A stretch of DNA of 64,000 nt, from positions 112,352 to 176,351 of the forward strand of contig CANJPQ010000004.1 in the NCBI GenBank assembly GCA_947476275.1, read 5' to 3'. The position numbers and the translations under genes were made by a program. Shown one piece after another: positions 25,845 to 34,285 of the stretch (position 1 is the stretch's first letter; each line of letters starts with the position of its first letter). The notes under the pieces were generated by a model, which worked only from the letters and a program-made list of their open reading frames with translations, was not told where the DNA came from and ran no database searches. The stretch is from Fidelibacterota bacterium (GTDB taxonomy: Bacteria > Pseudomonadota > Alphaproteobacteria > Rhodospirillales > Rhodospirillaceae).

Positions 25845-27071
25845 CTAGGCGGGTGCGTTCACGATCCCGAGCGGCGCGTATTTCACCGTCGGGAACACCT
25901 TGCTGAGATCGGATTCGCCGTGCCGCTTGGTGATGATCTCCGCCAGCACCTGGCGATAGTCCGTCGTCACCGCCAGGTCGCCTGCGTACAGCTGGCTGGG
26001 CGCGAGCCCGGGCCACGTGCCGTAGATGCGTCCGCCGTTCACGTTGCCGCCCAGCACCAGCATGCCGGAGGCGGACCCGTGGTCGGTGCCTTGGCTGGTG
26101 TTCTCCTGCAAGCGTCGGCCGAACTCGGTCATGGTGACCACGGTGACGTTGCTGCGATAGGCGGCGATGTCGGTCCAGAACGCATTGATCGCCCGGGAGA
26201 ACTCAAGCGTCCGCGTATTGAACTCGCTGACCAGCGAGTTGTGCATATCCCAGCCGCCGTAGTCGATGGTGGCGACCGTAAGGCCGACGTTCATCTTGAT
26301 CAGCTGCGCCACGGACCGCAGCGGCTGCGACAAAGCGCCGTTAGTGTAGCCCGCCGCAGCGGCGCCGGAATTGTCCAGACCCGCAAGGCTGGCTTGCACG
26401 CTCGTGACCGCACTCAGGGTATCGTTGGCGAGTTGCTTATAGGCGGAAGGTGTCGCGCCGTTGCTCTGGTTCATGGCGCGCAGCAGATTGGCGTTAGTGG
26501 TGCCGCCCTGCACCGCAAAGCTGGCGACATTTGCGATCGCGACCGTCGCTGAATTCGTCAGCAGCGCCGTTGGCGTGCTGGAACTCGCCGCCACCGTGGA
26601 CAGCGTCGGCAGCTTCCCGCCGAGCGAGGCCAGGTGCCGCGCCAGCCAGCCGCTGTGGGCGGCGATTTCACCATCGGTGAAGCCGCGCTCCATCATGTCC
26701 TGCACGGTGAAGTGGCTGCGATCCGTGGTCTTCAGGCCGGTGGCCTGAACGAACGCGAGGCTGCCGGCGTCGTACAGCGCCTTCAATTCAGGTGCGGCAT
26801 TGCTCAGGTAGAAGTCGGTCGACCCCATGCTGCCGATGCCGATGCCGGCCGTGGCGCCGCTCGTCTGCACGCGGATCGACGGGCGCGCGGCGATGTAGTT
26901 GGAATCCCCGGCAGGCGAAAGCATCTGCAGCCAGTCGCAGGCGCCGCGCTGGAAGATCACAACCAGCACATCGCGCGTGTCTGCGCCGAATGCCACGTTC
27001 AGGCCGGGCCCGAGCGAGGCGAGGGTGCCGGCGGTCGCGCCCGAGAGGAGATTGCGTCGAGAAAGCTTCAT
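25845..27071 (-). CDS. DUF1501 exported protein (Tat signal)
   Basis: 408 residues from ATG 27071, which has a perfect AGGAGG five bases upstream; a GTG two codons earlier is less well placed. The N-terminus has a twin-arginine motif (SRRNLL) and a hydrophobic stretch ending AFGAD, so it should be exported folded by Tat. The body matches the DUF1501 family (VIFQRGACDWLQM, FTVQDMMERG, MTEFGRRLQEN, DHGSASGMLVLGG), which has an alkaline-phosphatase/sulfatase-like fold. The function is unknown. It follows the DUF1800 gene by 9 bp, a pairing found across many phyla. Confidence 0.9.
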   Translation of the reverse strand: MKLSRRNLLSGATAGTLASLGPGLNVAFGADTRDVLVVIFQRGACDWLQMLSPAGDSNYIAARPSIRVQTSGATAGIGIGSMGSTDFYLSNAAPELKALYDAGSLAFVQATGLKTTDRSHFTVQDMMERGFTDGEIAAHSGWLARHLASLGGKLPTLSTVAASSSTPTALLTNSATVAIANVASFAVQGGTTNANLLRAMNQSNGATPSAYKQLANDTLSAVTSVQASLAGLDNSGAAAAGYTNGALSQPLRSVAQLIKMNVGLTVATIDYGGWDMHNSLVSEFNTRTLEFSRAINAFWTDIAAYRSNVTVVTMTEFGRRLQENTSQGTDHGSASGMLVLGGNVNGGRIYGTWPGLAPSQLYAGDLAVTTDYRQVLAEIITKRHGESDLSKVFPTVKYAPLGIVNAPA

Positions 27072-27080
27072 CGCCACCTC

Positions 27081-28700
27081 CTACCGGTACGAGAATTCTT
27101 CGGTGGTGGCGATCATGCTCACCAACCGGCGCAAGGCGGTTTCAATGCGGTTGATTTGGGCGGTCGTTGTCATCCCGGCGCGTACCGCGGCCAGAACGCC
27201 TTGCGATCCGCCCTGATCGGCCACCAGCGCAGTCATCGTCGGCGCGGCCAGGGCGAAGCCCACCAACCGTCCGACCCAATATTCCACCAGCGGGAGCGCG
27301 GAGACGAGGCCGTCGATTGGCGTCTGGTCCAGCAGCGTCGTGCGATTGGTGACCCAGGCCGGGAACTGTAGCAGCAGGTTCCAGGTCGTCAGGTTGGCGC
27401 CCGTCGCCAGCCAGTATTCGTTCACATCCGGCCGGCCGTTGGGTGCGGGCCAGGCGAATAGGCCGTCATTCATCCCGTCGAGCACCGTGGTCATGGTGGT
27501 GGACGCGTTGACGACCGTGTTGGTCGTCCGCGCCAGCGCGATCAGGCGTTCGTAGGGGCGACGTAATTTGGCCCGGTCACCGCTGTAGATCTCGGGCCCG
27601 CCGAGGGCGATGGCCTCGATCACCTTACGGATCTGGTCCGGCGCGGTCTTGTTGGCGAGCCAAGCCGCAACGCCGCGGTCGATGGCCGCTTGCGGCGGTG
27701 AATCGCCGAAGATGCGTCGGCAAAGCTTGGTGACGACGAATGTCGCTGTGCCCGGATGATAGGCGATCATGTCGAGGAACCGGCGGCCTTGCGCCATGTC
27801 GGCCGTAAGGCCCGAAACGTCGATGCCCAGGAGTGCGCCCGCACGGGTGTTATGCTGTGCTGCGCTGTAAGTGAACTCTCCGGTCAACGGTTGCGTGATA
27901 TTATTGAATCGCTGGCCGTATTTGATGGTCCATCCCGACAATGCACGCGAAGCCTGGACGATATCCTGGTCCGTGAAGCCGGACCGCACGCCGTCGGTAC
28001 CGAACGTGTGCGGGGCGCTGTTGAGATCGACGCCGAGGTAGTTGCCGCCGCCCAGTGTGTGCAGTTCCATGATCTCGCGGGCGTAGTTCTCATTCGGCGT
28101 GGTGGCCGTGCTGACCCAGTTGTCGAGATAAATCAGCATCGAGGGCGACGTGGCGTTCGCTTCCAGCATGGCGCGGAAGTCGCCGAAAACGTACGGGCGG
28201 ATCGCCTCGCGGTCGTAAAGCGGCAACAGCGCGGTGGCGATGTCGTTTTCGTTTTTGCCGATGTTGAAGTGGTTGTGCCAAAAGTCGGCCATGAACTCCC
28301 GCAGCTGATAGCGGCTGTGAGTGTTGCGGATCCACGTCGCCGCCAGCAATTCCTGGCGAATGCGGTTGCGTTCGGTGCCGGAATAGGTGCTGCCGGTGAG
28401 CCGCGCGACCGTGAATAGCACTTGTGTCGGCGCGGTAAGATAGTTGAGCGGTCGCTCTTCGTTCACCGCGCTCCAGGTGCCACGCATATCCGTAGGTGCA
28501 GGCGCCGCGTACTCGATGTGCATCGTCTGTCCAGCGATGAACGCGGCCAGATCGGGATCGTCACCGGTGGGAACGTTGAACTGATCGTTCAGCCAGTACG
28601 CCAAGCCCTGGGCGTTGACGATCTGCATGTCGACATCGCGCGCGCCGAACGTCAGTCGGTTTAGCGCATTGCGCAGCGGTTCCGGCGAACTTGGAAGCAT
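27081..28700 (-). CDS. DUF1800 family protein, partner of DUF1501
   Basis: 539 residues. DUF1800 hallmarks are present: an N-terminal ALNRLTFGARDVDMQ block, LREFMADFWHNHFN in the middle, and NENYAREIMELHTLGGG. The C-terminal DNA-poor helical half ends with AVRAGMTTTAQINRIETALRRLVSMIATTEEFSYR-type residues. No classical signal peptide is evident. The family's biochemical role is not established; with DUF1501 it is often linked to exported or surface functions. A perfect 18-bp palindrome lies 89 bp upstream of its ATG. Confidence 0.9.
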   Translation of the reverse strand: MLPSSPEPLRNALNRLTFGARDVDMQIVNAQGLAYWLNDQFNVPTGDDPDLAAFIAGQTMHIEYAAPAPTDMRGTWSAVNEERPLNYLTAPTQVLFTVARLTGSTYSGTERNRIRQELLAATWIRNTHSRYQLREFMADFWHNHFNIGKNENDIATALLPLYDREAIRPYVFGDFRAMLEANATSPSMLIYLDNWVSTATTPNENYAREIMELHTLGGGNYLGVDLNSAPHTFGTDGVRSGFTDQDIVQASRALSGWTIKYGQRFNNITQPLTGEFTYSAAQHNTRAGALLGIDVSGLTADMAQGRRFLDMIAYHPGTATFVVTKLCRRIFGDSPPQAAIDRGVAAWLANKTAPDQIRKVIEAIALGGPEIYSGDRAKLRRPYERLIALARTTNTVVNASTTMTTVLDGMNDGLFAWPAPNGRPDVNEYWLATGANLTTWNLLLQFPAWVTNRTTLLDQTPIDGLVSALPLVEYWVGRLVGFALAAPTMTALVADQGGSQGVLAAVRAGMTTTAQINRIETALRRLVSMIATTEEFSYR

Positions 28701-28788
28701 CAGGCACGCTCACTTCTGTGTAGCGGTCGGGACGTCTTCTGTGCGGCCCATCCCGGGGCGACCTCAGCTAGGCAAGCAGAGGATACAC

Positions 28789-28806
28789 CTCTTACGCGCG
28801 TAAGAG
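28789..28806. promoter_or_regulatory. Perfect 18-bp palindrome between DUF1800 and ABC transporter genes
   Basis: CTCTTACGCGCGTAAGAG reads identically on both strands without a spacer. It lies in the 173-bp gap upstream of the DUF1800 gene and downstream of the ABC ATPase stop. The symmetry and the position 89 bp before the DUF1800 start make it a candidate operator for a dimeric regulator. It has no U-run, so it is not a terminator. No similar copy was noticed elsewhere in the window. Confidence 0.5.
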
Positions 28807-28873
28807 AAACGCGGTTGCATGAACTTTGGCAGACCACAACCCTGAATATATACCTGAAATCCTTACAGAAACC

Positions 28874-30580
28874 TCAGGCTGCGGAAAAGACCTTTTCCAG
28901 GCTGGGCACCGCATCCATGAGGGTGCGGGTATACGCGTGAGTCGGATGACTGAGTACCTGATCCGCCGGACCTGTTTCCACAATCTGGCCCTGGTACATC
29001 ACAGCGACCCGGTCCGAGATGTGCCGGACCACGCTGACGTTGTGAGAGATGAACAGGTAGGTCAGGCCGTACGTGGCCTGCAGGTCGAGCAGCAGATTGA
29101 GGATCTGCGCTTGCACCGAAACGTCCAGCGCCGATGTCGGTTCATCGAGCAGCAGCAGGCGCGGACGCACCGAGAGCGCGCGGGCAACGGCGATGCGCTG
29201 ACGCTGACCGCCGGAGAATTCATGTGGTAGGCGGTCGATCATCTTCGGATCGAGCCCGACCAGGGTGCAGAGTTCTCCCGCCGCCGCGCGAAGGTCGGCG
29301 CGGCTCTTACGCCCCGCAACCGTCAGTGGCTCGGTGATGATGCGCCACACCGGCCAGCGCGGGTCGAGGGAGCTCTGCGGATCCTGAAATACGATTTGGA
29401 TCTCGCGGCGAGTGGCGGGATCGAGTTTCGCAAGATCCTGGCCGCGATAGGTGATGCGTCCGCCGGATAGCGGCACGAGGCCCACCAACGTATTCGCCAG
29501 TGACGTCTTGCCGCAGCCGGACTCGCCGACAATGCTCACCGTCTCACCCTCGTTGATGGTGAGCGAAACGCCGTCGACGGCGGTGTTATAGGCAGTCGTG
29601 CGGCCGAGGAAATCGAAACGGCTTGGGTAGCGCACGGTGGCGCCGTGGATTTCCAGCAGCGGCTTGCCGCTCGCGACCTGCACGGGTTGGATCGGCGCCG
29701 CGGGCACCGGTGAAACCGCGGCTTCGCCTTCGATCATGGCTGCGGCGACGGTTTCCAGCCGCGACTTCGGCGCCTTGCCCTCGGGCAGCGCATTCAATAG
29801 CGCGCGGGTGTAAATGTGCTGCGGATTGCCGATCACCGTCTTGGTCGGCCCTTCCTCGACGATCTTGCCTTTGTACATGACATAAACGCGGTCGCAGAGC
29901 TGCGCGACCACGGCGAGATCGTGGGTGATCAGCAACACGGCGGTGTTGGTGGCCGTGGCGCGTTCCTTCAATAGGCTCAGGATCTGCGCCTGCACGGTGA
30001 CGTCCAGCGCCGTGGTGGGCTCGTCGGCGACGATCAGCTTCGGGCGGCAGGAGAACGCCATGGCGATCATCACGCGTTGGCGCATGCCGCCGGAGAGTTC
30101 GTGCGGATAAGCGTTGAAAGTGCGCTCCGGGTCCGAAATCTTCATGTCCCGGAGCAGATCAATGCAGAGCTTGCGCGCATCATCCTCGGTGATCTTTTGG
30201 TGGCGCAGGATCACGTCGAACATCTGTTCGCGCACGCGCAAGACCGGGTTCAGGGCGGTCATCGGCTCCTGGAAAATCATCGACACTTCGCCGCCGCGCA
30301 CCCGCTGCAGTTCCACGTCGCTCATCTTCAGGACGTCGCGGTCGAGGACGTTGACGCTGGAGGTCGCCGGAATGCGCGTTTTTCCGCGCGGCAGAAGTCG
30401 CAGCAGGCTCATGGCGGTGACGGATTTGCCGGAGCCGGACTCGCCGACCAGGCCGACGATCTCGCCGGCGGCGATGTTCAGGGAAATCCCGCGCAGGGCT
30501 TCGACGACCGTGTCCTGGCCGAGGAAAGCCAGCGACAGATTTTCGATGCGGACGACCGGACGATCGGAGGCGGTGTTCAT
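28874..30580 (-). CDS. Fused double ATP-binding subunit of a peptide/nickel-type ABC importer (DppD-DppF-like)
   Basis: 568 residues from ATG 30580, 7 bases after the permease stop. There are two complete ABC domains. Domain 1 has Walker A GESGSGKS and signature LSGGMRQR. Domain 2 has Walker A GESGCGKT, signature FSGGQRQR and Walker B LLLLDEPTSALD. Each ends with the oligopeptide-importer C-terminal extension (HIYTRALLNALP, HAYTRTLMDAVP). It energises the two permeases encoded immediately upstream. Substrate could be peptides, nickel, glutathione or an opine; this cannot be read here. Confidence 0.94.
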   Translation of the reverse strand: MNTASDRPVVRIENLSLAFLGQDTVVEALRGISLNIAAGEIVGLVGESGSGKSVTAMSLLRLLPRGKTRIPATSSVNVLDRDVLKMSDVELQRVRGGEVSMIFQEPMTALNPVLRVREQMFDVILRHQKITEDDARKLCIDLLRDMKISDPERTFNAYPHELSGGMRQRVMIAMAFSCRPKLIVADEPTTALDVTVQAQILSLLKERATATNTAVLLITHDLAVVAQLCDRVYVMYKGKIVEEGPTKTVIGNPQHIYTRALLNALPEGKAPKSRLETVAAAMIEGEAAVSPVPAAPIQPVQVASGKPLLEIHGATVRYPSRFDFLGRTTAYNTAVDGVSLTINEGETVSIVGESGCGKTSLANTLVGLVPLSGGRITYRGQDLAKLDPATRREIQIVFQDPQSSLDPRWPVWRIITEPLTVAGRKSRADLRAAAGELCTLVGLDPKMIDRLPHEFSGGQRQRIAVARALSVRPRLLLLDEPTSALDVSVQAQILNLLLDLQATYGLTYLFISHNVSVVRHISDRVAVMYQGQIVETGPADQVLSHPTHAYTRTLMDAVPSLEKVFSAA

Positions 30581-30587
30581 GACCGGA

Positions 30588-31466
30588 TCACGCGTCGATG
30601 CTGCGGCCGCGGCGGCGCGCAAGTCCGGCGATCCCGTCGCCCACGAGGTTCATGGTCACCACGGTGACAACGATGGCGCCGCCCGGCACCAACATCATCC
30701 ACGGTGCTTTCAGCATGTACTGGCGGCTTTCGGCGAGGATGTTGCCCCACGTGGGCACACCTAAGGGCGCGCCAATGCCCAGGAACGAAAGTGCGCTTTC
30801 CGCGATCAGCAGGCCGGCGAAATGGAAAGCGAAAATCACCATCAGGCTGGCGCGCACGCCCGGTAGCACATGCTGGAACATGATGGTGATGCGGCCGACG
30901 CCGGCGATACGCGCGGCCTTTACATAGTCGCGCTGGAAGATGCTGGAGGCTTCCGCATAGACCACGCGCTGGAAGATCGGCCACGCGAGGAAGCCGAGCG
31001 TCAGCACCAGCGGCCAGAAGCCGTGGCCGATGATCACCACCACCACGATGGCGACGACGAGGAACGGGAACGATTGCAGGGTATCCGTGATCTGGCGCGC
31101 AATCGTGCGCGGCCAGCCCGGCCGTTCCGCGGCGATCAGGCCCAGCGTCGTGCCGATGAACAGGTTGATGATGTTGGCGGTGAGTGCGCAGCCCATGGAC
31201 CACTGCAGGCCGGCCAGCATGCGGCTCCACAGATCGCGCCCGAGATGATCGCTGCCGAGCAGGAAGCCCTTCTGACCCAAGGGCGTGAAACGCGCCATCA
31301 GGTCGCCTTGCATGGGATCGTGCGACTGCAGCAGTTTCCCGAAGATCGCCAGGAACGCAACGATCGCCAGCAGCGTGAACGCCACGACGATCTCAAAGCT
31401 CGCCGCGTTCCGAAGCTTGGAACGATTGAAGCGGGACATGACACCTGAGGCAGACGTTTCTGTCAC
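30588..31466 (-). CDS. Peptide/nickel-type ABC transporter permease (DppC-like)
   Basis: 292 residues from GTG 31466 (ATG at 31439 possible). The N-terminal DppC extension contains HDPMQGDLMARFTPLGQKGFLLGSDHLGRDLWSR, split by the first membrane helix from the core. The BPD_transp_1 region has about six helices, and an EAA-like cytoplasmic loop is seen near YVKAARIAGVGRITIMFQHVLP. It is the second gene of a three-gene operon. Confidence 0.93.
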   Translation of the reverse strand: MTETSASGVMSRFNRSKLRNAASFEIVVAFTLLAIVAFLAIFGKLLQSHDPMQGDLMARFTPLGQKGFLLGSDHLGRDLWSRMLAGLQWSMGCALTANIINLFIGTTLGLIAAERPGWPRTIARQITDTLQSFPFLVVAIVVVVIIGHGFWPLVLTLGFLAWPIFQRVVYAEASSIFQRDYVKAARIAGVGRITIMFQHVLPGVRASLMVIFAFHFAGLLIAESALSFLGIGAPLGVPTWGNILAESRQYMLKAPWMMLVPGGAIVVTVVTMNLVGDGIAGLARRRGRSIDA

Positions 31467-31468
31467 GC

Positions 31469-32464
31469 TCAGGTTCCCTTGCTGCGCAGGCGCGGATCGA
31501 GGAAGCGGAAGCTCAGATCGACCAGCGCATTGATAGTGAACACCAGGATCGCGATGACGAAGGCTTCCGCCTGCACCACCGGGAAATCGAGGGTCTGAAC
31601 GGACTCAAGCAGCAGCCAGCCGATGCCGGGCCACGAGAAGATCGTCTCGATGATCGCGCTGCCGCCCATCAGCATGGCAAACTGGGTACCGAGCAGGGCC
31701 GCGGTGCCGAGAAGGGCGTTCGGTACGGCGTGCTTCCACAGCAGCTCCCGCGGCTTTGCGCCATTGGCGCGGGCGGTGCGGATGTAGTCCTCACGCATCG
31801 CCTCAGCGACATTGGCGGCGGTGACGCGAATCAAGTTTGGCGCCATGAAGAAGGCGAGTGAGACGGTCGGGATGATCCAGGTCTTCCATTCCAGAGGGCC
31901 ATAGCCCAGCGACGGCAGCAAATGCCAATTCACCGCCAGGAGCTGGATCAGCACCAGCGCGGTGACATATCCGGGCACGCCCTGGAAAACGAAGATGATC
32001 GCGCCGACGATACGACGGCCAAGAGTCTCAGGTCGGAAGCCGAGCCATGCACCGATCGGAATCGCCAGGCTCGCGGAGAACACCACCGCCATCACGGCCA
32101 GGTGCAATGTCCGCTTCAGCATATCGAGCACCTTCCACAGCGCCGGTTCGCCGCTTGCGAGCGACTTGCCGAAGTCGAACTGCAGAACGTGCCACATGTA
32201 GCTGAAGTATTGGATAAACAGCGGCCGATCGAGGCCGAACTGCTTGCGGATCGCCGCGAGCTGCTCCGGCGAGGCATCGTTGCCCGCCAGCACCAGCGCC
32301 GGGTCGCCGGCGAGGCGCAATAAGAAGAAGAGAAGCGTGGTGACGAAGAACAGCAGAAACGCCAGCTTCCGCAGCTGCAACAGCAATGGCATCGCCGTGG
32401 CCAGCATGGACGGCTGCGCGGCCTTGCCTGTCGTAGCATCCGTGGTGTTGGTTGCAGCGCTCAT
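31469..32464 (-). CDS. Peptide/nickel-type ABC transporter permease (DppB-like)
   Basis: 331 residues. After an N-terminal cytoplasmic stretch comes the first helix, then the DppB-typical GNDASPEQLAAIRKQFGLDRPLFIQY. The EAA loop appears in YIRTARANGAKPRELLWKHAVPNAL. It opens the operon DppB-DppC-DppDF. No solute-binding protein lies upstream, where one is usual; the 120-bp gap to the polyphosphate kinase gene should hold the promoter, though no clear hexamers are visible. Confidence 0.93.
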   Translation of the reverse strand: MSAATNTTDATTGKAAQPSMLATAMPLLLQLRKLAFLLFFVTTLLFFLLRLAGDPALVLAGNDASPEQLAAIRKQFGLDRPLFIQYFSYMWHVLQFDFGKSLASGEPALWKVLDMLKRTLHLAVMAVVFSASLAIPIGAWLGFRPETLGRRIVGAIIFVFQGVPGYVTALVLIQLLAVNWHLLPSLGYGPLEWKTWIIPTVSLAFFMAPNLIRVTAANVAEAMREDYIRTARANGAKPRELLWKHAVPNALLGTAALLGTQFAMLMGGSAIIETIFSWPGIGWLLLESVQTLDFPVVQAEAFVIAILVFTINALVDLSFRFLDPRLRSKGT

Positions 32465-32584
32465 ACCCGCGCCAATCCCCTCAAAAATAGGCCAAAAACC
32501 TAGCTATTGTGCAGTGCGGCCTAATTCCGTCGGCGCGAGGATATACCATGCGTCGAAACGGCCACCACAGGATTCCGTGAGCGC

Positions 32585-34141
32585 TTATCGCCCCCGCCCG
32601 GAGCGTGAGACCGTAACTGCTTTGTATCCGTGAGCCTTGAGCGCCGCGTCCAGTGCTTCGGCGAGAATCTCTAGCACCTGAATCCGCGCATAATGCTTGT
32701 CGTTGCCGGAAATCAGATGCCAGGGCGCAAGTTCGGTGGACGTCTGCGCGACCATCTCGTTTACCGCGGTCTCGTAGTCGTTCCATTTCTTCCGGTTGTG
32801 CCAATCATCAGCAGTCAACTTCCAGCTCTTGGTGGGCGTATCGGCACGCGTCTCGAAGCGGCTGAGCTGTTCTTTGCGGGTGATGTGGATCCAGAATTTG
32901 AGCAGCAGCGTACCGTTGCCGCACAGTTCCTTTTCAAAGGCGTTGATCTCGCTGTAGGCGCGGGTCCAGGTGTCCGGTGGGATCAGCTTGTCGACCCGCT
33001 CCACGAGCACGCGGCCATACCATGAGCGGTCGAAGATGGTCATGCGGCCGGCGCGCTGCAGCTGGCGCCAGAAGCGCCACAGATAGTGATGTGCCATCTC
33101 CTCGTCAGTGGGCGTGCTGATCGGAATGATCTTGTAGTTCCGCGCGTTGAGCGCGTAACTCAAACGGCGGATCACGCCGCCTTTGCCGGCCGCGTCCCAT
33201 CCCTCGAACGCCAGCACCGTGGAAAGGCCAATCTCTCGCGCTTTCTTGTGGGCGTCATAGATGCGCCGCTGCAAAGCATGAAATTTTTTCTGATAGGCCC
33301 GATGGGTGACGGAACGCATCGGCAGGGTGCTGAGCACATTGCGTTGCTTTGTGCCCGCCGCGATCAGCGTGTTCTCGACCGTCTTCTTCTTGCGGGCTTT
33401 CTCGGCCTTCTTGCGCTGCTTGCGGCGCAGCTTGAGATGATCTGCGAGCGCCGTGCGGACCAAGCCGAGCACGGTTGCGCGGCGGTATCTATCATCTGTG
33501 CCTTCGACGATATGCCACGGTGCGCCGGGCTTCAGGGTGGTCTCGATCATCTTGCCCGCGGCCTTGATCGTGCGGTTGTAACCGCCCGGCAGGCCGAGGG
33601 AGGTGTCGGTGGGTCGCAAGCCGACCAGTGCGTCGGCGTCCCGGTGCTCCTTCCGCCGGTGCTTGAAGACCTGGGCGCCGAGATGCAGCCAGATTTTCAC
33701 GATAAGGGCACCGTCGTCGCTCAGGGTCCGTTCGAAGTCGGCGATGCGGCCGAGATGCTGCGCGTAGTTCTTGGCGGAGAGGCGACCCACGGCGGCTTGA
33801 TGCAGCGTTTCCTCGTACCAGCCGCCGAGGTAGAGGCCGATGGTGCCTGCGGCGGGCAGGGAGCGCCAATACCGCCAGAAGGGGGGCCGTTCCCGCTCTT
33901 CCTCGGTTGGGGCGTCGAAAACCGTGGTGGCGATCCACCGGGGGTCCATCCAGGTGTTCAGAAGGTTGACCGTATCCACCACCCCGGCGCCTGGGATGCC
34001 GGTCACCACCAGGATAACCGGGACGTCGCCGGGCTCCCGCAGGTCTTGCTGGAGCTTCACGAGGTCGAGACGGAGCCCCTCCTTGAGGTGGTCGAAGGCG
34101 TGTTTTGAGAGCTTTGCGCCCACTTCTGCCGGTTCGAACAT
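32585..34141 (-). CDS. pap: Polyphosphate:AMP phosphotransferase (two-domain PPK2 class II)
   Basis: 518 residues with two tandem PPK2 domains. The C-terminal copy is intact: Walker A GWDAAGKGG at 314-322 and FDRSWYGR at 370-377. The N-terminal copy is degenerate, with GIPGAGVVDT and YLGGWYEE at the equivalent places, so only the second domain should be catalytic. Members phosphorylate AMP to ADP with polyphosphate. A basic Lys/Arg linker lies at about 238-254. It is divergent from gap-pgk across 144 bp, an energy-metabolism pairing. Confidence 0.9.
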   Translation of the reverse strand: MFEPAEVGAKLSKHAFDHLKEGLRLDLVKLQQDLREPGDVPVILVVTGIPGAGVVDTVNLLNTWMDPRWIATTVFDAPTEEERERPPFWRYWRSLPAAGTIGLYLGGWYEETLHQAAVGRLSAKNYAQHLGRIADFERTLSDDGALIVKIWLHLGAQVFKHRRKEHRDADALVGLRPTDTSLGLPGGYNRTIKAAGKMIETTLKPGAPWHIVEGTDDRYRRATVLGLVRTALADHLKLRRKQRKKAEKARKKKTVENTLIAAGTKQRNVLSTLPMRSVTHRAYQKKFHALQRRIYDAHKKAREIGLSTVLAFEGWDAAGKGGVIRRLSYALNARNYKIIPISTPTDEEMAHHYLWRFWRQLQRAGRMTIFDRSWYGRVLVERVDKLIPPDTWTRAYSEINAFEKELCGNGTLLLKFWIHITRKEQLSRFETRADTPTKSWKLTADDWHNRKKWNDYETAVNEMVAQTSTELAPWHLISGNDKHYARIQVLEILAEALDAALKAHGYKAVTVSRSGRGR

Positions 34142-34155
34142 GCGCGCGCCCTTTT

Positions 34156-34169
34156 TTGACCTAGATCAC
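34156..34169. promoter_or_regulatory. FNR/FixK-like half-consensus site between pap and gap
   Basis: TTGACCTAGATCAC matches TTGA-N6-TCAA at 7 of 8 defined positions. It lies 15 bp before the pap start on the minus strand and about 120 bp before gap on the plus strand. It is weaker than the feo site and could be chance. If real, the position would suit repression of pap or activation of gap-pgk under low oxygen. Confidence 0.35.
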
Positions 34170-34199
34170 AGCATAGAACGCCCAGGCCCGGTCTTGGAA

Positions 34200-34229
34200 T
34201 CCGGGGGGGACTATTGTATTTCCCCCGGA
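34200..34229. repeat. 8-bp inverted repeat in the gap leader region
   Basis: TCCGGGGG at 34200-34207 pairs with CCCCCGGA at 34222-34229 around a 14-base loop that is the only AT-rich spot in this gap (CTATTGTATTT). It ends 56 bp before the gap ATG. It could be a repressor operator or an RNA hairpin in the gap leader. There is no U-run after it on the plus strand. Confidence 0.45.
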
Positions 34230-34285
34230 CTTTCCCAGTTCCTGGCGCGGTCCTGCCCGCCCCACCCCCGTAAGGATGCCATTCC

